Shown here in pieces: positions 24,346-37,397 of a stretch of DNA of 64,000 nt. The notes under the pieces were generated by a model that saw only the letters and a program-made list of their open reading frames with translations, did no database searches and was not told the origin of the DNA. The position numbers and the translations under genes were made by a program. Position 1 is the first letter of the stretch, and each line of letters begins with the position of its first letter. The stretch comes from Dermatemys mawii (lineage: Eukaryota; Chordata; Testudines; Dermatemydidae): the NCBI GenBank assembly GCA_007922305.1, contig ML677334.1:61916858-61980857 (forward strand), written 5' to 3'.

Positions 24346-26363
24346 AACCATCTTTGCATCTGTTGCTCTCGGATTATATTTAAAAGGTTTTCTTCACAAG
24401 CATATCAGTTAAAGATTTTGTTTTTAAAGAAGAGATAGAAAAGAAAAGCTGAGTTTCTAGAGAAGAATTGAGTCTGTCCACATCTCAATCATTAACTATT
24501 TTGGGGGGAGAAGCATTTCAGAACTCACATGATGCTGCTTTAAAGCACTGTTGCCTTCCCATTTTCTTAAGTTATTGTATCTCAGAGAATTTAACAAGGT
24601 TGCTGGACTGCTGTTATTTGCTGCATGGAGTTTGGAAACTGATTCGCTGGGAAATAGTGTGAAAACAGAAAGAATTGGGACATACTGAACATTGGTTGGA
24701 ATCTTTAGTTAAACCTCTCATATGCATTATGATACATTCCTTTATTACATGATCACTTATTAATTTTTCCACAGGATCCCTGCCTAATTTAGTGCACAGG
24801 ATAGATGTACAAAGGGATATAATTGAGACAACCATAAAACTGGCATTTTCTAACTTTTAAGTGCTTTACTTTGCAACCTAAATAACTGCCTTTTAAAATA
24901 ATATGAATAATAATAATAGGAGAATCTTTAAAAGTTCTTAATGAACCTCACAAGTACCTGTTTGAGGTCCTTGAACAATGAATCTTTCCAGTGTGTTACA
25001 ATAATTACCAAAACACCTGTGCTAACTGATCATATTTACGCTAATGCACTGAAAATTTAACGTCCAGTAATGATAATTATGAAGCTTATAGGAACATTCA
25101 AATAGTAAGATTACTGACTGACTTGAAAAATCCTCAGACCATAATATTAGATTTAATATCTAATTACATATTAAATTAAATCATAGTCTGTTGAGAAAAA
25201 CAAGAGAAAACTATGTGCTTTGTACTCATAATACCTAGTATAAATATAATAAATATTTCAATGTTCCAGTGCAGTATTGGTTTCTGTTCTTAAGCTTTAG
25301 GTATAATTTAATTATAGTTGCAGAAGGAGGGGTAGAAAAGGAAATGGAACACTACTGTATTATAGAGAGTGTTGGTTCATGTTGCAAAGCAGCTTCTATG
25401 GCAGTACCCTGTTTTCTCATGCTCAAAGCTTTCTGAATTTCCATTCTTGTGTTCTGTCTAAAAATAATTTTTTGTTGGAAAAAATTCCTGGTAGAGTGGT
25501 GAAAATTCACTTCTCCCAACGTTTAAAAACAAATAAAAAACACTCTAAGCAGATTTTTTTTAAAAAAATAAAGCACAGTTGGCAGATGTGTGAAACTTGG
25601 CATGAACTTAGTCATTTTAATTGAGAATTAGTGGTTTGGAGAGTTGAGAAAGAGCTCTGGAGCAATTAAAAATGCACTTCTGAGTATGGCCAGAAGATAT
25701 CTGCTCAGATTTTAACAGAGATTAATGAAGACCTACCCATTTATTACATCACTGCACTATCCCCAAGCCAGGGTTTCTACTTTCAACCTCTTTCAACATT
25801 TTGCACAAGGTTGTAAATGTTTCATTGAATTACGCAAGGCAAAATTGTCTAGATAAAAACCTTAGCATCAGGGACAGGATAAAATTACAGTCTTAGAAAT
25901 ATGACAGATATGGTCACTTTGGGAGGATCTGGCAATTTTTGTTGACTACAATATTCTCAGCATTCTTTTAAAAAATCTATTCTAGACAACCTAGAAATAA
26001 CCCAGAATGACAGAATAAATGGTCTGTAAGTGAATCCTATATATTGCATGGCAATGTGGAAAAAAGAAGCCATCAGTGTTCTCTTTTTCTCCTTTTGTTT
26101 ATATTGAAATAAATTGACCTTTATATTTCAGTGGGAATTTTGAATGTATTCAATTCCAAAATTCAACCATATTTGCCACCATGCACAATTCTTTTATGCA
26201 TGGAGCAAGTTCAGTGTTCAACTTCCCAGAATGAAAAAGAAAGCCAGCCATGTTAGTAACCTTCTGTCATACTATAAAGACCACTTATGTAAGCTCAGCA
26301 GTGGTGACTTTGTGATGTATTGTTTTGTCTCTTATGTTTAATCTCTTTTGCTTTCACTTTTAG
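24346..26363. other. Last SNTG1 intron, distal part
   Basis: AT-rich, no gene or repeat recognised. It ends in a strong pyrimidine tract and acceptor (TTTTGCTTTCACTTTTAG) at 26346-26363. Confidence 0.5.
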
Positions 26364-26522
26364 GAGTTGGAATTTTCCAATCTGTTTGCAGTCCTTCACT
26401 GCATCCATTCATTCTTTGCTGCCAAAGTGGCTTGTTTGGACCCATTGTATGTAGGCAGTCAAGCCGCCACATCTGCTGTCGCCACAACTTCTAGTACTGG
26501 CAAATTGAAGTACACTACTTGA
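26364..26522 (+). CDS. SNTG1: Gamma-1-syntrophin, terminal coding exon
   Basis: After the acceptor at 26363 the frame reads ELEFSNLFAVLHCIHSFFAA, then KVACLDPLYVGSQ, a Ser/Thr/Ala-rich stretch and the end KLKYTT followed by TGA (26520-26522): 52 residues. The first residues continue directly from ...IEAK of the exon at 12388. LHCIHSFFAAKVACLDPL is the conserved end of the syntrophin-unique region of gamma-syntrophins. The short polar tail ending in KYTT fits SNTG1 as I remember it; I recall SNTG2 ending differently. No frameshift or stop interrupts it, so the gene looks intact here. Confidence 0.94.
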   Translation, partial: ELEFSNLFAVLHCIHSFFAAKVACLDPLYVGSQAATSAVATTSSTGKLKYTT

Positions 26523-26860
26523 CATCTTGCATTTCAGCACTGCCACTTACCAACAATACATAACACTGTATAAATATTCATCAAATTTAGACCTTTGGGG
26601 AACTGCGAACATGGAAACCAGTCCAAGAGGCAAGCCATGCTGCAGTTTCAGCAGAAAAATGGTCACATGGGATCATACATTCATCTCCGTTCTGCAACTC
26701 CAGTAAATAATCCTAGCTGAAACCCTGGAATAGGATGGATATGCTTTTAGTATGATCTGTTTGTACTTACATAGTGCTTTAAGCAACACTGAAGGCAAAA
26801 GGGAAAAATTGACACAGTGAAGCACTTAAATATTTAATAAAATTTTCAGCTCTCTGTAAT
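26523..26860 (+). other. SNTG1: SNTG1 3' untranslated region, proximal part
   Basis: Follows the stop codon directly. The first canonical polyadenylation signal is AATAAA at 26836-26841; another is at 27491-27496, so the UTR may extend to about 27.5 kb. Extent is inferred from signals only. Confidence 0.5.
26836..26841 (+). terminator. Candidate polyadenylation signal of SNTG1
   Basis: First AATAAA after the stop codon, 314 bp downstream of it. Confidence 0.4.
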
Positions 26861-28329
26861 AATACACAACTAGAATTGTCATTTACTTGTTTTGAGATGT
26901 TTTTATATGACAACATACAAAGCTCTGAGTATGAAAGTAGGGCAATATCATAATAGTATAAATGACACAACAGCAAGCAAGAGGCATATCGTTTGTTACA
27001 ACAAGGAGATAAGCATGAAAGGGCATTTGTGTATGTATCTCCTCAAAGAAGAAAGCACTTTAAACACTCTTGTAAATTCATACCGTTTTCCTGTATGGAA
27101 ACATACTATTGTTGTTTATTTTGTTGTCATTCTGTTCTAATAGTAATGATAAAGTTATAGCCATATTGGTCTTGCACATAAAGACAAATATAGTGGAGAC
27201 ACTTTTACAGACACAGGACCCTTTTCAAGTCAAAACAGGTGGGATATGAATTTGATTTCAATTATAAATTCAGTACTGTACAAGTTACTGACAGATCTGG
27301 TAGAACAGTTGCTTTGTTCATTCTCCTGTTTTAAAGGGAAGGAAGTCTTGTAATCTAACGGTATTTGTACACAAAACCTAAGTATTGAATTTTGTTTCAT
27401 AAATTGTACATCTTGCACATTGTTTCAGTATGTAATGTTGATTTCATATCGCAAGCAAGGAGGCAAGAACTCTGTTCTACTCAGGCTCTTAATAAAACAG
27501 GCACTAGCAGTTATACTAGAAAAGTGATTCCACACCTTGAATTCTTACGAATTAAATGATATTATTACCTTTTTATTTATGTATTTATTTAGTTTAAGAT
27601 GGAAACAAATTAAATAAGTGGCAAAGCTAGAATAATTGACATAAAACACAATGGCTTTCTGTATTTAAAATATGACATAATCCAGGACTACATATTGTAC
27701 ATATTATTCTAAGAGCCTCATTTCATGATGAATGTAAAGCTCAAGAAGTAAATTTGGAACTACTCTCCATACATCCAAAGATACATTACTTGAATACCAT
27801 TTTTCCAAATGACTTTAATTTTGATCTAGCAGATATAGCTCTGAATATGATCAAATGTTGGGAATATGAGTGTAATGTAGATGAAACCTAGTGCATTGAG
27901 GTTTGTTTTCTTTAACATGACCACATAACTCAAAAGAATCACTTTTACAAGTGTAAGTTACACTTACAGTAACCCACATGAATTTTATTGCAACAAAGTA
28001 GCCTGTTGCAGCTGTAGCATGTGTATAATGTTTTAAATACTAATCATTATTCTGTTGTTTCTTTTTATTTCTGGAATAAGTTTGGGTGGCAGTTAGGGAG
28101 AGGAAAAGGAAAAGTTCCTAAGTTTGCAAAAGGATTCAGCCCTTTAAAAATAAAAAACTTAAATAGTTTAGTATGAATATAAAGTAACAATTATACATTT
28201 AGGTCCCAGTCTTTGAATTTAAAATATATAGGCAAACCCTCGCACATATGCAGGGATCCATCTATGTGTCATACATTGCAGGATCAGGGTCTAATTTATC
28301 CATGCATGGTATAAGCTACAAATATACAT
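26861..28329. other. Downstream flank of SNTG1
   Basis: AT-rich, may include distal 3' UTR (second AATAAA at 27491-27496). No coding sequence seen. Confidence 0.4.
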
Positions 28330-28452
28330 AGGGTGACCAGATGTCCTGATTCTATAGGGACAGTCCCAATTTCTGGGTCTTTTTCTTATATAGGCTCCTA
28401 TTACTACTCCACCCCATGTCCCGATTTTTCACATTTGCTGTCTGGTCACCCT
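28330..28452. mobile_element. Short MITE with perfect 12-bp terminal inverted repeats
   Basis: Begins AGGGTGACCAGA and ends TCTGGTCACCCT, 123 bp in all. Flanks read TA|GGGTGACC ... GGTCACCC|TA if the outer A/T are counted as target site, which would fit a Tc1/mariner-type element. From memory it is a very common sauropsid repeat. Confidence 0.85.
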
Positions 28453-28837
28453 AAACATATATATCAGGTGAGGGTTATGGATGCATTTTTATAGCTCTGC
28501 CTTATGTGCCAGATAGGTTAAATCCATCAGTGTTCCAGGTAATTTATAATTTTTTTATATATACATACATAAATTTAGAGGAACTTTTTTTTTTTCAGAA
28601 GGGGCACCATTCAAAACAAATTTTTGGGACATATCTGATTGCTTGTTTCTCTCTGTGTGTGTGATTTTTAACACTAGCACTTGGATTTACCCATATAAGA
28701 GATAACTCACCTTTTTTGAAAGTCTGCATATGAGACTCACAGTAGCTGCCTGACTCTCAGAAACATTAAGTACAGTTACCGTGATTGCCCCATTAAAAAA
28801 ATTGCCAGCACATTTTACATAGTTAGCGTGTCAAGAA

Positions 28838-29010
28838 TCAGAGAGGTAGTTGTGTTAGTCTGGATCTGCAGAAGAGTCAGAGAGTCCTGTGGCACCTCAA
28901 AGACTAACAAAGGTATTGAAGCATAAGTTTTCGTGGTGCATTTGACAAAGTGGGTATTAGCCCACAAAAGCTTATGCTTCAATACTTTTGTTAGTCTTTA
29001 AGGTGCCAAA
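28838..29010. repeat. Two head-to-head copies of an interspersed repeat
   Basis: GGCACCTCAAAGACTAACAA (from 28891) to about 28937 is the near-exact inverse of 28961-29008, with roughly 47-bp arms, about four mismatches and a 24-bp loop. The sequence before the first arm (TGTGTTAGTCTGGATCTGCA) matches the 5' part of the same common reptile repeat. Confidence 0.8.
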
Positions 29011-29419
29011 GGATTCTTTATAATTAGCATGGTTATTTCTCATACTAACTACTGTACTGTGGTATATCAGCTACTTGTGTAGTAACTGTTGGCAAACAAT
29101 GATTTTTTTTTAATAACAACTATTGTGTATGTATAAATATTCAATACATTGAAGGACAAATTCTGTCCTGGTTGAAATCTATGAACAAGTCTCATGGACT
29201 TCTGTGGGACCTAGGATTTGGCCCTTAGATTACATGAACTCCAGATGTTTTGAATCTGAAACTGTCACCATTTTAGGGATTAAGCATAGTAATTGGGACT
29301 CTTTTCCTGTCAAGAAAGCATCAAGCGGAAAAATTATAATGCAACAATGACAATTTTAAAAGTAGGAGACCAGTTTTATTTTAAGAATAGTTTTATTGCC
29401 TCTGTGTTCTCAAATCTGG

Positions 29420-29430
29420 CCCCCCCCCCC
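29420..29430. repeat. Poly-C run
   Basis: Eleven consecutive C residues. Confidence 0.9.
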
Positions 29431-31382
29431 GCCGTTTAAAGATCATTAGTATGGGTCTGAGATAGTGGTGCGGTGGTATAAATAAGTACCTAGACAAATA
29501 GATTGTTGGTGGTACCAGAACTAAAAATCAATCAACATATATTAGGCTAAAATCTGTCCTCAGTTTACATTAGTGCACATTTTACATAGGACTCCACTAA
29601 TGGAACTGAGAGCAGAATTTGGCCCAACACAGTTTACAAGGTTTTCTTTAAATTCATATAAAACTCTGAATATAGCACTATATATGAAACATAACTGATA
29701 GCATTCCATGTGAAAGACTAAGATTTGAAGAGTTTCATATGGCAGAATGTGATCTGAAATCAAACACATTCTACATAATGCTGAAAAGGATCAGTGAAAT
29801 GTTTGAGGCAGAATTCCCCCTTCCAATCAGCACTGGAGATTTGTTACATAATCTGTATGTAGAACTGCCTTTATCACCAGCAGGCATTTTGCACACGTAA
29901 CAAGCGTAGAATATTTAACAGACGCTGTGGTGAGAATTGGAAAGCAGAATCCTTCCTTGGTTTGGAAGATCTAAACTGACTTATGGGATTCATCAGTATT
30001 TTTGATTTCCAAAAGCTGAAGCAGATGTCATAACATTAGTAATGGCTGCACTTCTGTCTTGGCATACAAATACAGGAATGACTTGCATACTAGTGACACA
30101 AGGTGAGTAGGGTAATATCCTTTATTGGAAGAATTTGGTCCAGTGAAAGAGATATTACCTCACCCATCTTGTCTCTCTAGTATCCTAGGACTGACATGGC
30201 TTCCCCACCATTACATATTAGCGTCACAGAAATAAATCTTTTCCCAATTTATTCAGTGAGGGATATGCCTGACAGGTTGTTGATCCTAGCGATGGGTAAC
30301 CAATAATTGGAAATTCAACACTGGGACCAAGGGAGGCAAATTTTTAAGTACATATTATGCAGAATATAAAAGTCATGAGAAATATGTTATAAAAATGTTT
30401 AAGGGCCATTTACTTCTGTTGGATACATTTATGCATCTCTCATTTTAATTACTAATCATTTCATGCACACGTGTCCAAAAAAAATGTATGTATAGTAGTA
30501 GTAACACAGAAAATATTACAGTCAAACCATTGAATATATTAAAATGTTTATAGTTCTGTGCATCCAAGCAACTATAAAAACTGTATGAAACTATTTGCTG
30601 GGAAAAGGCTGTGTTACAATTAAATACGAACCTTTCTATTACCAAAACAAACAAACAAAAAACAAACTCTTGGAATAATATGTGAATTGTGCTATCTCTG
30701 ACATGGAACCTTAGAGTTATTCTGATCAAAATATTTCTTTATACAAAATGTACCTTGTCTACTGTTATCTTATAAGCTATACAACTGTTAATTGTAGGTT
30801 ACAATACTTGATTTGAGTCATGATGGAACATTTTAGACGGCACTGAACTTCACAGAATTAACCATAGCCTGATATGTTTCATAGGTATAGAATAGATGTA
30901 ATTCTGTTATAAAAGTAATGTAAATTCTGATGATACAATGTTCTGGATTTCACCAATGAAGAAATGATATGTTTCATTTTCCTAAATCTATTTACAAATA
31001 TAGGACCAGATTTTTAAATAATTTAGAACGCAGCTCAAACTTTTTGAAAATAGGGTCCCAACTGTGTGCGTTCAGCACTTTGAAAACCCAGGCCCTAGTT
31101 TCCAGTTTGGACTACTCAAAGCAGAATTCTTAGGAATACGGTGAGCCTCATTCGTAAAATAATATACTGTCTCTCTATCATTTAGAGTTAGATGCCGAAA
31201 AACTTTCTCACCAAATTAGGCCCTGATTTGACTTCAGTAGGACACAGTGCATAAGTTAAACATGTGAGTGTTCCTTTGCAGAATTCGGACCTTAATGCCT
31301 GATTCTGCTCCCATTGAAGTAAATGTCAAAATCCCTTGGGCTTCACTGTGGTCAGAACAAAAGTGTCAGCTCCCTTACGTAA
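29431..31382. other. Intergenic, mostly unassigned
   Basis: Around 30100-30200 lies a segment (GGGTAATATCCTTTATTGGA, later ATGGCTTCCCCACCA) resembling a common reptile repeat. Around 31010-31090 another old repeat piece (GACCAGATTTTTAAATAATT) occurs. No coding sequence. Confidence 0.4.
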
Positions 31383-31664
31383 GGGTATGCCTGCACTTCA
31401 GTCAGATGGTATAATAGTGGCATGAGTAGACATACCAGAGCTTGAATAACACTAGCAGTGAAGCCAAAGCACTGTGGGAGGCTGCATGGCCTACGCCCAC
31501 CCTCCCAGAAGCCGGGGAATGTACTCATGCAGCCACCACCATGCTGCCGTGTCTTCACTTCTATGGTTGCTCATGTTACCTCCTGTGTAGCTAGAGCAAA
31601 ACTGGCTCAGTTATATCTATACATGCTACCTTCACGCCACCTGATTACACCGTTGACATACCCT
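31383..31664. mobile_element. Degraded Harbinger-type MITE
   Basis: Outer sequences GGGTATGCCTGCACTTCAG and the inverse of GTTGACATACCC are inverted and 282 bp apart, close to the 284-bp family, but the interior differs. Target duplications are not preserved (TAA on the left, TGG on the right). Confidence 0.55.
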
Positions 31665-33805
31665 GGCCATCTACGGCATATTGTTTTAAACAAACGCTGT
31701 TAATTCCTTCAATGCCTTAAGATGTATCTTGTGTCCAACAAAATGGCAAACAGACATAAGATCACGTGAATGTACCATGTATGCCATTAAAAGGCAGCAC
31801 CCAACACGTAACCATACAGTGGTAGCCACGATATCATAACTTTTCCTGTGCTTAAAAATTAAATAAGTCGGGTTAACTGTGTGCTGGCTCCATGGAATCA
31901 TTTGGCAAATGCTAAAGTATTAATAGTGACCACTGTACATTATATTGTACGTTTCTCTGTCTTAGAATTGCAGAGTGGTGGTGGAATCCCAATACAGCCA
32001 ATTCTTGAGCCTAATATGGGCCCTTTACACAAAGCGAATAACTTGAGGAGCAATGAGTAATACTGCTCTATCCAGCCATTGCCCTGCTACAAACATACCC
32101 CAGCCAGAACCACTGCATGCATGCATAACCCCTGTGCAGCCTTCTAAGCTCCTACCCCTGTCATGCGGAAGAACTATACTGCTTCAGCTACACATAGAAC
32201 AACTCACTGTACGTGTGGAGGAGGGAACAGTATTTGTCCTTAATAAGGAGTATGGTCTTGATTCAGAAAAGCATCCCTGTTCTGGAAGGGTGCCTAAGCA
32301 TGTGATTAAGATTAAAGTGTTTAAAGCTAAGTATGTGCATAAGTGCTTTCCTGAGTAGGAATGGTCCTAAGCCTCCTATAAAGTGCATTCCTGAATCAAG
32401 GCCTATAATGTCAACTAAATTCTGTGTTCAAGTTTCCATTAAAAAGTCACCATTGGCTAGCAGTGGTACCTGAGATGTGTCAGTTGACTTCTGTTGAGAG
32501 CACTGGAAAACACTGTGCTATCAGCATTATGGTGCTGTAGTTGGTGGCAAATGCTAGCAACCACTCAACTCATGTTAGCTATCACCTTTTGCTCAAGGGA
32601 ATAAAAATATTTTCTATTTGGATTCTGTATATTATTATGGAACTTCACTGAATCATAATCTAGATAAAAATAGAGGAAGGGCAATGTATAATCTAACCAT
32701 TCTTCTTCAGATAATATAATCCATTGTCACTTCTGAGAAATATATATGACTTCCAGCTTCAACACCTTCCAAATAAAAATCCCAGCCAGATATTCTGGAA
32801 AAACTTTCTTGATGTAATATATATTAAGAACAAAATATATCTATTGGGCACAAACGTACCAAAGTAAGCATAAACACATAAAATAGTATCTTTTAAACAC
32901 TTCACGGGCTAAGAATATGAATTTAAAGTAAAATATGTATGTTAGTTGAAGAAATGACTATTGTTGCAAAAGGTGCACAATCTGGATATACAATAAATAA
33001 ATTGATTGCCATTAGTGAGCTCATTTTCCCACACCCCAAAAATACTATTTTTGAATTATTCTTATCTCTTAGCACATTTGCAGTATAATCTCATAAATTT
33101 TAATTTGCTATGGAAAGAAATGACTGAACAAATGTAACAGAAATTTCTATATATTTTCTAAATATTAAAGATTTAAAAATGAAGATGAAACCATTCAAAT
33201 TATTTATTTCGTTTTAATTATGTTTGTGTGGCTGTTTGTGATTATGTATGTGTGACAAACATAAGTCACATAGTTGTTTAAGATCATTAATGTACCACTA
33301 ATAAAATTTTATCTCTGTTTTGTTTGGGGTTTTTTTGGTTTTCTTTTTGTAAGGGAACATACCAGAAAAAATAGAAAATAAATACTTTTAAAATCATTTT
33401 TTGTGTTCAGTTGTTCAGTGTGTGTTGTATTGTTATACGCAAGTCTGAGACACCATCAGAATATCTAACTATTCTGCGGTAATAAACTACCCCTGAAAGC
33501 CTGATACGATCAACTGGAAGATGTAACTTGATGGAAGTGGTCATCCAACAATCACCATTTCTATGTGATCATATATTTTTTCATTACTGGTGATGGCTGA
33601 TCATCATGGTGTTGGGGTTTTGAATTACCTTATTAAGTGTATATGTGTGTGAAGTATAACACTAATTTCAATGAGAGCAAGATTAGACCCATAGAAGCTG
33701 AAGCTGTGTAAGATTTACTGTATTCAGCAAGGCATTTAAGCAAATACTTTAACTTTAAGCATGTGAGTTAAAGGTGCTTTTTTATCTTACTGAATTGGAG
33801 CCTTA
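31665..33805. other. Intergenic, AT-rich, unassigned
   Basis: Includes two palindromic stretches related to 10577-10659 (near 32258-32360 and 33722-33785). No gene seen. The plus-strand open frame at 32053-32358 has no domain. Confidence 0.4.
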
Positions 33806-33896
33806 GGGGAGGTCTACATTAAAGCTTATGCTGATCTAACTTACTTTACTCATAGGTGCAGCTGCGCTGATCTAGCGCTTCTAGTGTAGCTTTGCC
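33806..33896. mobile_element. Short MITE remnant
   Basis: Follows TTA (33803-33805). GGGGAGGTCTACATTAAAGC is inverted as GCTTCTAGTGTAGCTTTGCCC at the right end. The interior carries two copies of GCTGATCTA. About 90 bp, an internally deleted derivative. Confidence 0.5.
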
Positions 33897-35271
33897 CATA
33901 GAGTCTGGTTGTGGATCCTGAATGTCCAAAGTACTACTGATTTGCCAGCTGCAGCTTTTTGATTGTGTTATACTAATCAAAATGGTGTATGGGGGCAACC
34001 TCAGCACATAAACACATAGACCAAAAACACTGGTGGCCCATAATGTTAAGAGGAGAAGGGGTAGGACCCTTATTAGGAATAAGACAACAATAATAAGGAA
34101 TTTTAGGGGAACGGTGAGAAGAAGTGCAGTTATTTCAGGGGAATGACAGTAGAGGGCTAGGAGGAGAAAATATGTGTTTTAAATTACCACCCCCGTTCTT
34201 CACTGCCACACACACATACACACAAATGCCAGGCTGCCGTTCCAACAGCAGTTTTTGGCCCTTTCAGCTACTTGAAATGAGATTCTGTGCTGCAGCTCTA
34301 AGAGGTGCCACTTTTGTGCCCAGAACATCCTGGGTTATTTCAGGGGCTTTTTTTGTCTGTGTGTGGGGTGGAGGTGGGAGGGGGTCCTTGGAAGACAGCT
34401 TATGGCTGCCTTTCTCAGTTCTTTCACTGATAGAATGTCCCCATCCCTGGCGGTGGAGCTTTTAGATGCCCCTTGTACTGCTCCAGCTCTTTTATCAGGT
34501 ATAAAGAGGTTGGAACTTGGTTAAGGATCTTACTCTTGGAGTAATAAATGTGGAATGAATACAAACGCTGGCCAGAGAGTGCTTTTTTCTTTCAGGTCCC
34601 ATTCATCTGACATGGATTGCAAAAGATCAATACACCTGTGACAGAACAGCAGTCAGTGTCCTATTACTCCGGTTGCTACAGCGTCACCTGCTAGGGGACA
34701 GCCATTAAATAGCCTGGCAAGACTTAAAAAAAAATCACCAAAAAAAAAGGTTAAAAAAAAATTAACACGCAAAAATATTCCAAAGAGTAGAGAAAAATGT
34801 ACTGAACCCCATTTGTCAAATATTTCATCTTTCATTACAATCAACTTTTCATAGTGAACACACCCTTGGCATGACCCTCCCAAAGCTGAGTTTTATTCTT
34901 TAAGAGCTGTTTACTTCTTAATTGTAAACAGTTTGTGACAGGGTGCTGTGAGCAGCTATAAACTGAGACCATTGAAAGCCAGCACCATGTTCATTTAGCA
35001 CTCAGGGCACCTGATATAGTTAAAGTAGGTGGGCCATAGGGAGGTTGGGTTTGGAAGGGTAAAAGGGATCACTTATACCTGTAGGGTACTTGGTGAGTGT
35101 ACCAGGTGGATAGTGCTGAGATGAAAGCCAGCAGTCTAAAAGGCTGAACCAGGACATAGAAAAGGATGCTTTATGTAACTGCTGTGACATTATATACCAC
35201 AGCATAAGCAGTAAGCTGCATGCAGGAGGTACCCTGCTGGGCTTTGTATGCTGCTTAATTCACAAACAGAC
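33897..35271. other. Intergenic, unassigned
   Basis: No gene. Small poly-A and GT-rich tracts only. The stretch 34920-35230 has a repeat-like texture that I cannot assign. Confidence 0.35.
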
Positions 35272-35694
35272 AGTGGTGAAAGTAACATTCAACACTTACC
35301 GGTATGGGGACCAGCTCTGGGCATCCGGAACGGGTGGGACCGTGAGCCAAAGGGGCAGAGTTGGGTGGTAGGGCGTCAGCATCCCCAGGCCAGCCCATAC
35401 ACGCTGCCTGGCCCACACCACCCAGGGGGTCCATCAGTGATTTAAAGGATCTGGGGCTCAGGCCACTGCTGCAATAGCAGCAGTGGGGGCCAGAGCCCCA
35501 GGCCCTTTTAAATCTCTGGCCTTCGGTCAGCTGCTCCTTTTGCCCCCTCTGTTATTGGCTGGGGGTGTGTGTGCAAAAGGAGCAACGACATAAAAGGGCT
35601 GCCATGGCTTTATGTTTTATGTCCTTAAAGTGGTACCAATGGCCATTTTTTACTGGTACACCATACCACCCCATAACAACTTACCTTCACCCCT
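35272..35694. mobile_element. Foldback MITE
   Basis: AGTGGTGAAAGTAAC at the left is inverted as TTACCTTCACCCCT at the right, and inner parts (CTTACCGGTATGGGG / ACTGGTACACCATACC) are also complementary. GC-rich centre with CAGTGGGGGCCAGAGCC. No clear target duplication. Confidence 0.65.
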
Positions 35695-37397
35695 ACAAGC
35701 TGAAGTTTTTATAAAATCATCTTTGATAATTTTCCCCAGATTTTGGCCTCTAATGAGGACACTTGCAAGCTAAATTAGTTTCTTAACATACCAACTCTCA
35801 ATGTGTACCTTGATATTTTTGGTAATTTTACTCTACAACAAAGTGGCTGATTGATAGGCACTGTATGGCTTATACAATCATTTATTCTTGCTTCATGTAC
35901 CATAAAATGTAAGCTAACTGTTTGTTTGTTTATTTGAGCAATAAAATAAAGACAGTATGTATTCCCATCTGCCCATTGATTCACCTGTAAATTTCCCCAG
36001 TGTTTCAAGATTGTATAATTTTTTTCAGCTATTTAATTCTAACTAAAACTCCTATTTCACTGACTTAGAAAAAATAAGCAAGTGATTTATAAACTTTTTA
36101 TTTTCCAAAGCATTTCTCTGTTCAGTGCAACCTACAGCTGGAGAGCTAAACCATTTCATTTCCTTATTGAAAAATGTAAATTCACTCTCTGCTTTCTATG
36201 TGCCTAAGTGGTGTCTCTATTAGAGAAGACAAAGCCAAGTTGTCTGATGACTAAGTCAGAGAGAGAGAGAGAGAGAGAGTGTGGCGACCTAGTGTAGGGG
36301 CAGAAGGGGCTTGGACCTGATGAAGGGGATAAAAGGGGCACATGGGTGCCTGTCACTCTCAAATTAGAGCTGCCAGCTTGCTTTTTTTTTTCAGTTGGGA
36401 GGTGGAAGTGAGGAGCAGAGCTGATGGGGACATTTCAAGAAGGGCTGGCTGTGGTGCGATTCACAGCAGAGAAGTTGTTGTGGGTACAACATGCTATTTT
36501 TGTGAGGTGGGAAGAGCCTCAAAGAGTATTGGTTAAATGGATGGCCAATTTTATTTAGCCAAAAGAACCTGTTTTCCACTGGAAAGCAGATGGGCAAAGC
36601 TATGTGTGAGCACCAGTCCCACATTTCTTTTTTGGCCCCCAACCGCCACTGGGTAGAAAATAAAATGATCTGTAAAGGGCAAAGGAGCATGGAAAGAAGG
36701 GTCAAAGGAAAGCTTCTCTAGAGGTAATAAATCTCAAGCATTTATCAAAATGTGCTCTAACTTTACAATCAGTTTAACTTTGAATGATTCCTTTTTCTTT
36801 TTCCCTGTTTTTTTGCTGCAGTAGGATTGTAGTCATCCAACACTGGCTGGGCAAAACCTTAAATATGTAAGCAGTGCTTTATTCTTCATACTGGGGTTAA
36901 GGGAATCCCAATGTTTCAAAGATCATTTTCATTTTATTGACACAATTTTTTTCAAAGTGAGCCCTTCAGAATGCAAGAAGCCAGAATCCTCCTGTTCTGA
37001 TACGAATAATAGAAAGTTGAGGATGTCTTTGAACTTTTTCAGTTTCAGTGTGAAAAGGAAGGCCTGATGCTTAAATTCCACAACTTTTGTTTTCTCATGA
37101 GCACAAAGCAAACTACTGTGTATCCATGTATTTTAATGGCTATTTTAGCTGAATCAAAGCTTTTTAAAAAGAATTTTAAAACAATCTTAGGTCTCAAGAA
37201 CAGCCAAAGTTGGGAGACTGAGAAATCTGCCTGAGGCTATTAATTTAGTAAGTGTGCAGAAATAAATTTTATTTGAAACATCAGTTTTAAATTCATCCTA
37301 CAAATAGATACAGACTAGTGTCTACATACAAGGCAGCTTTAGTGTCATGGTGTATTTCTATGCAAGAAAATAACTTCTTTATACTTCTGAGTTATAA
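35695..37397. other. Intergenic, unassigned
   Basis: A (GA)n microsatellite occupies 36258-36279. Otherwise no gene or named repeat recognised. Confidence 0.4.
36258..36279. repeat. (AG)n microsatellite
   Basis: Eleven AG units. Confidence 0.95.
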
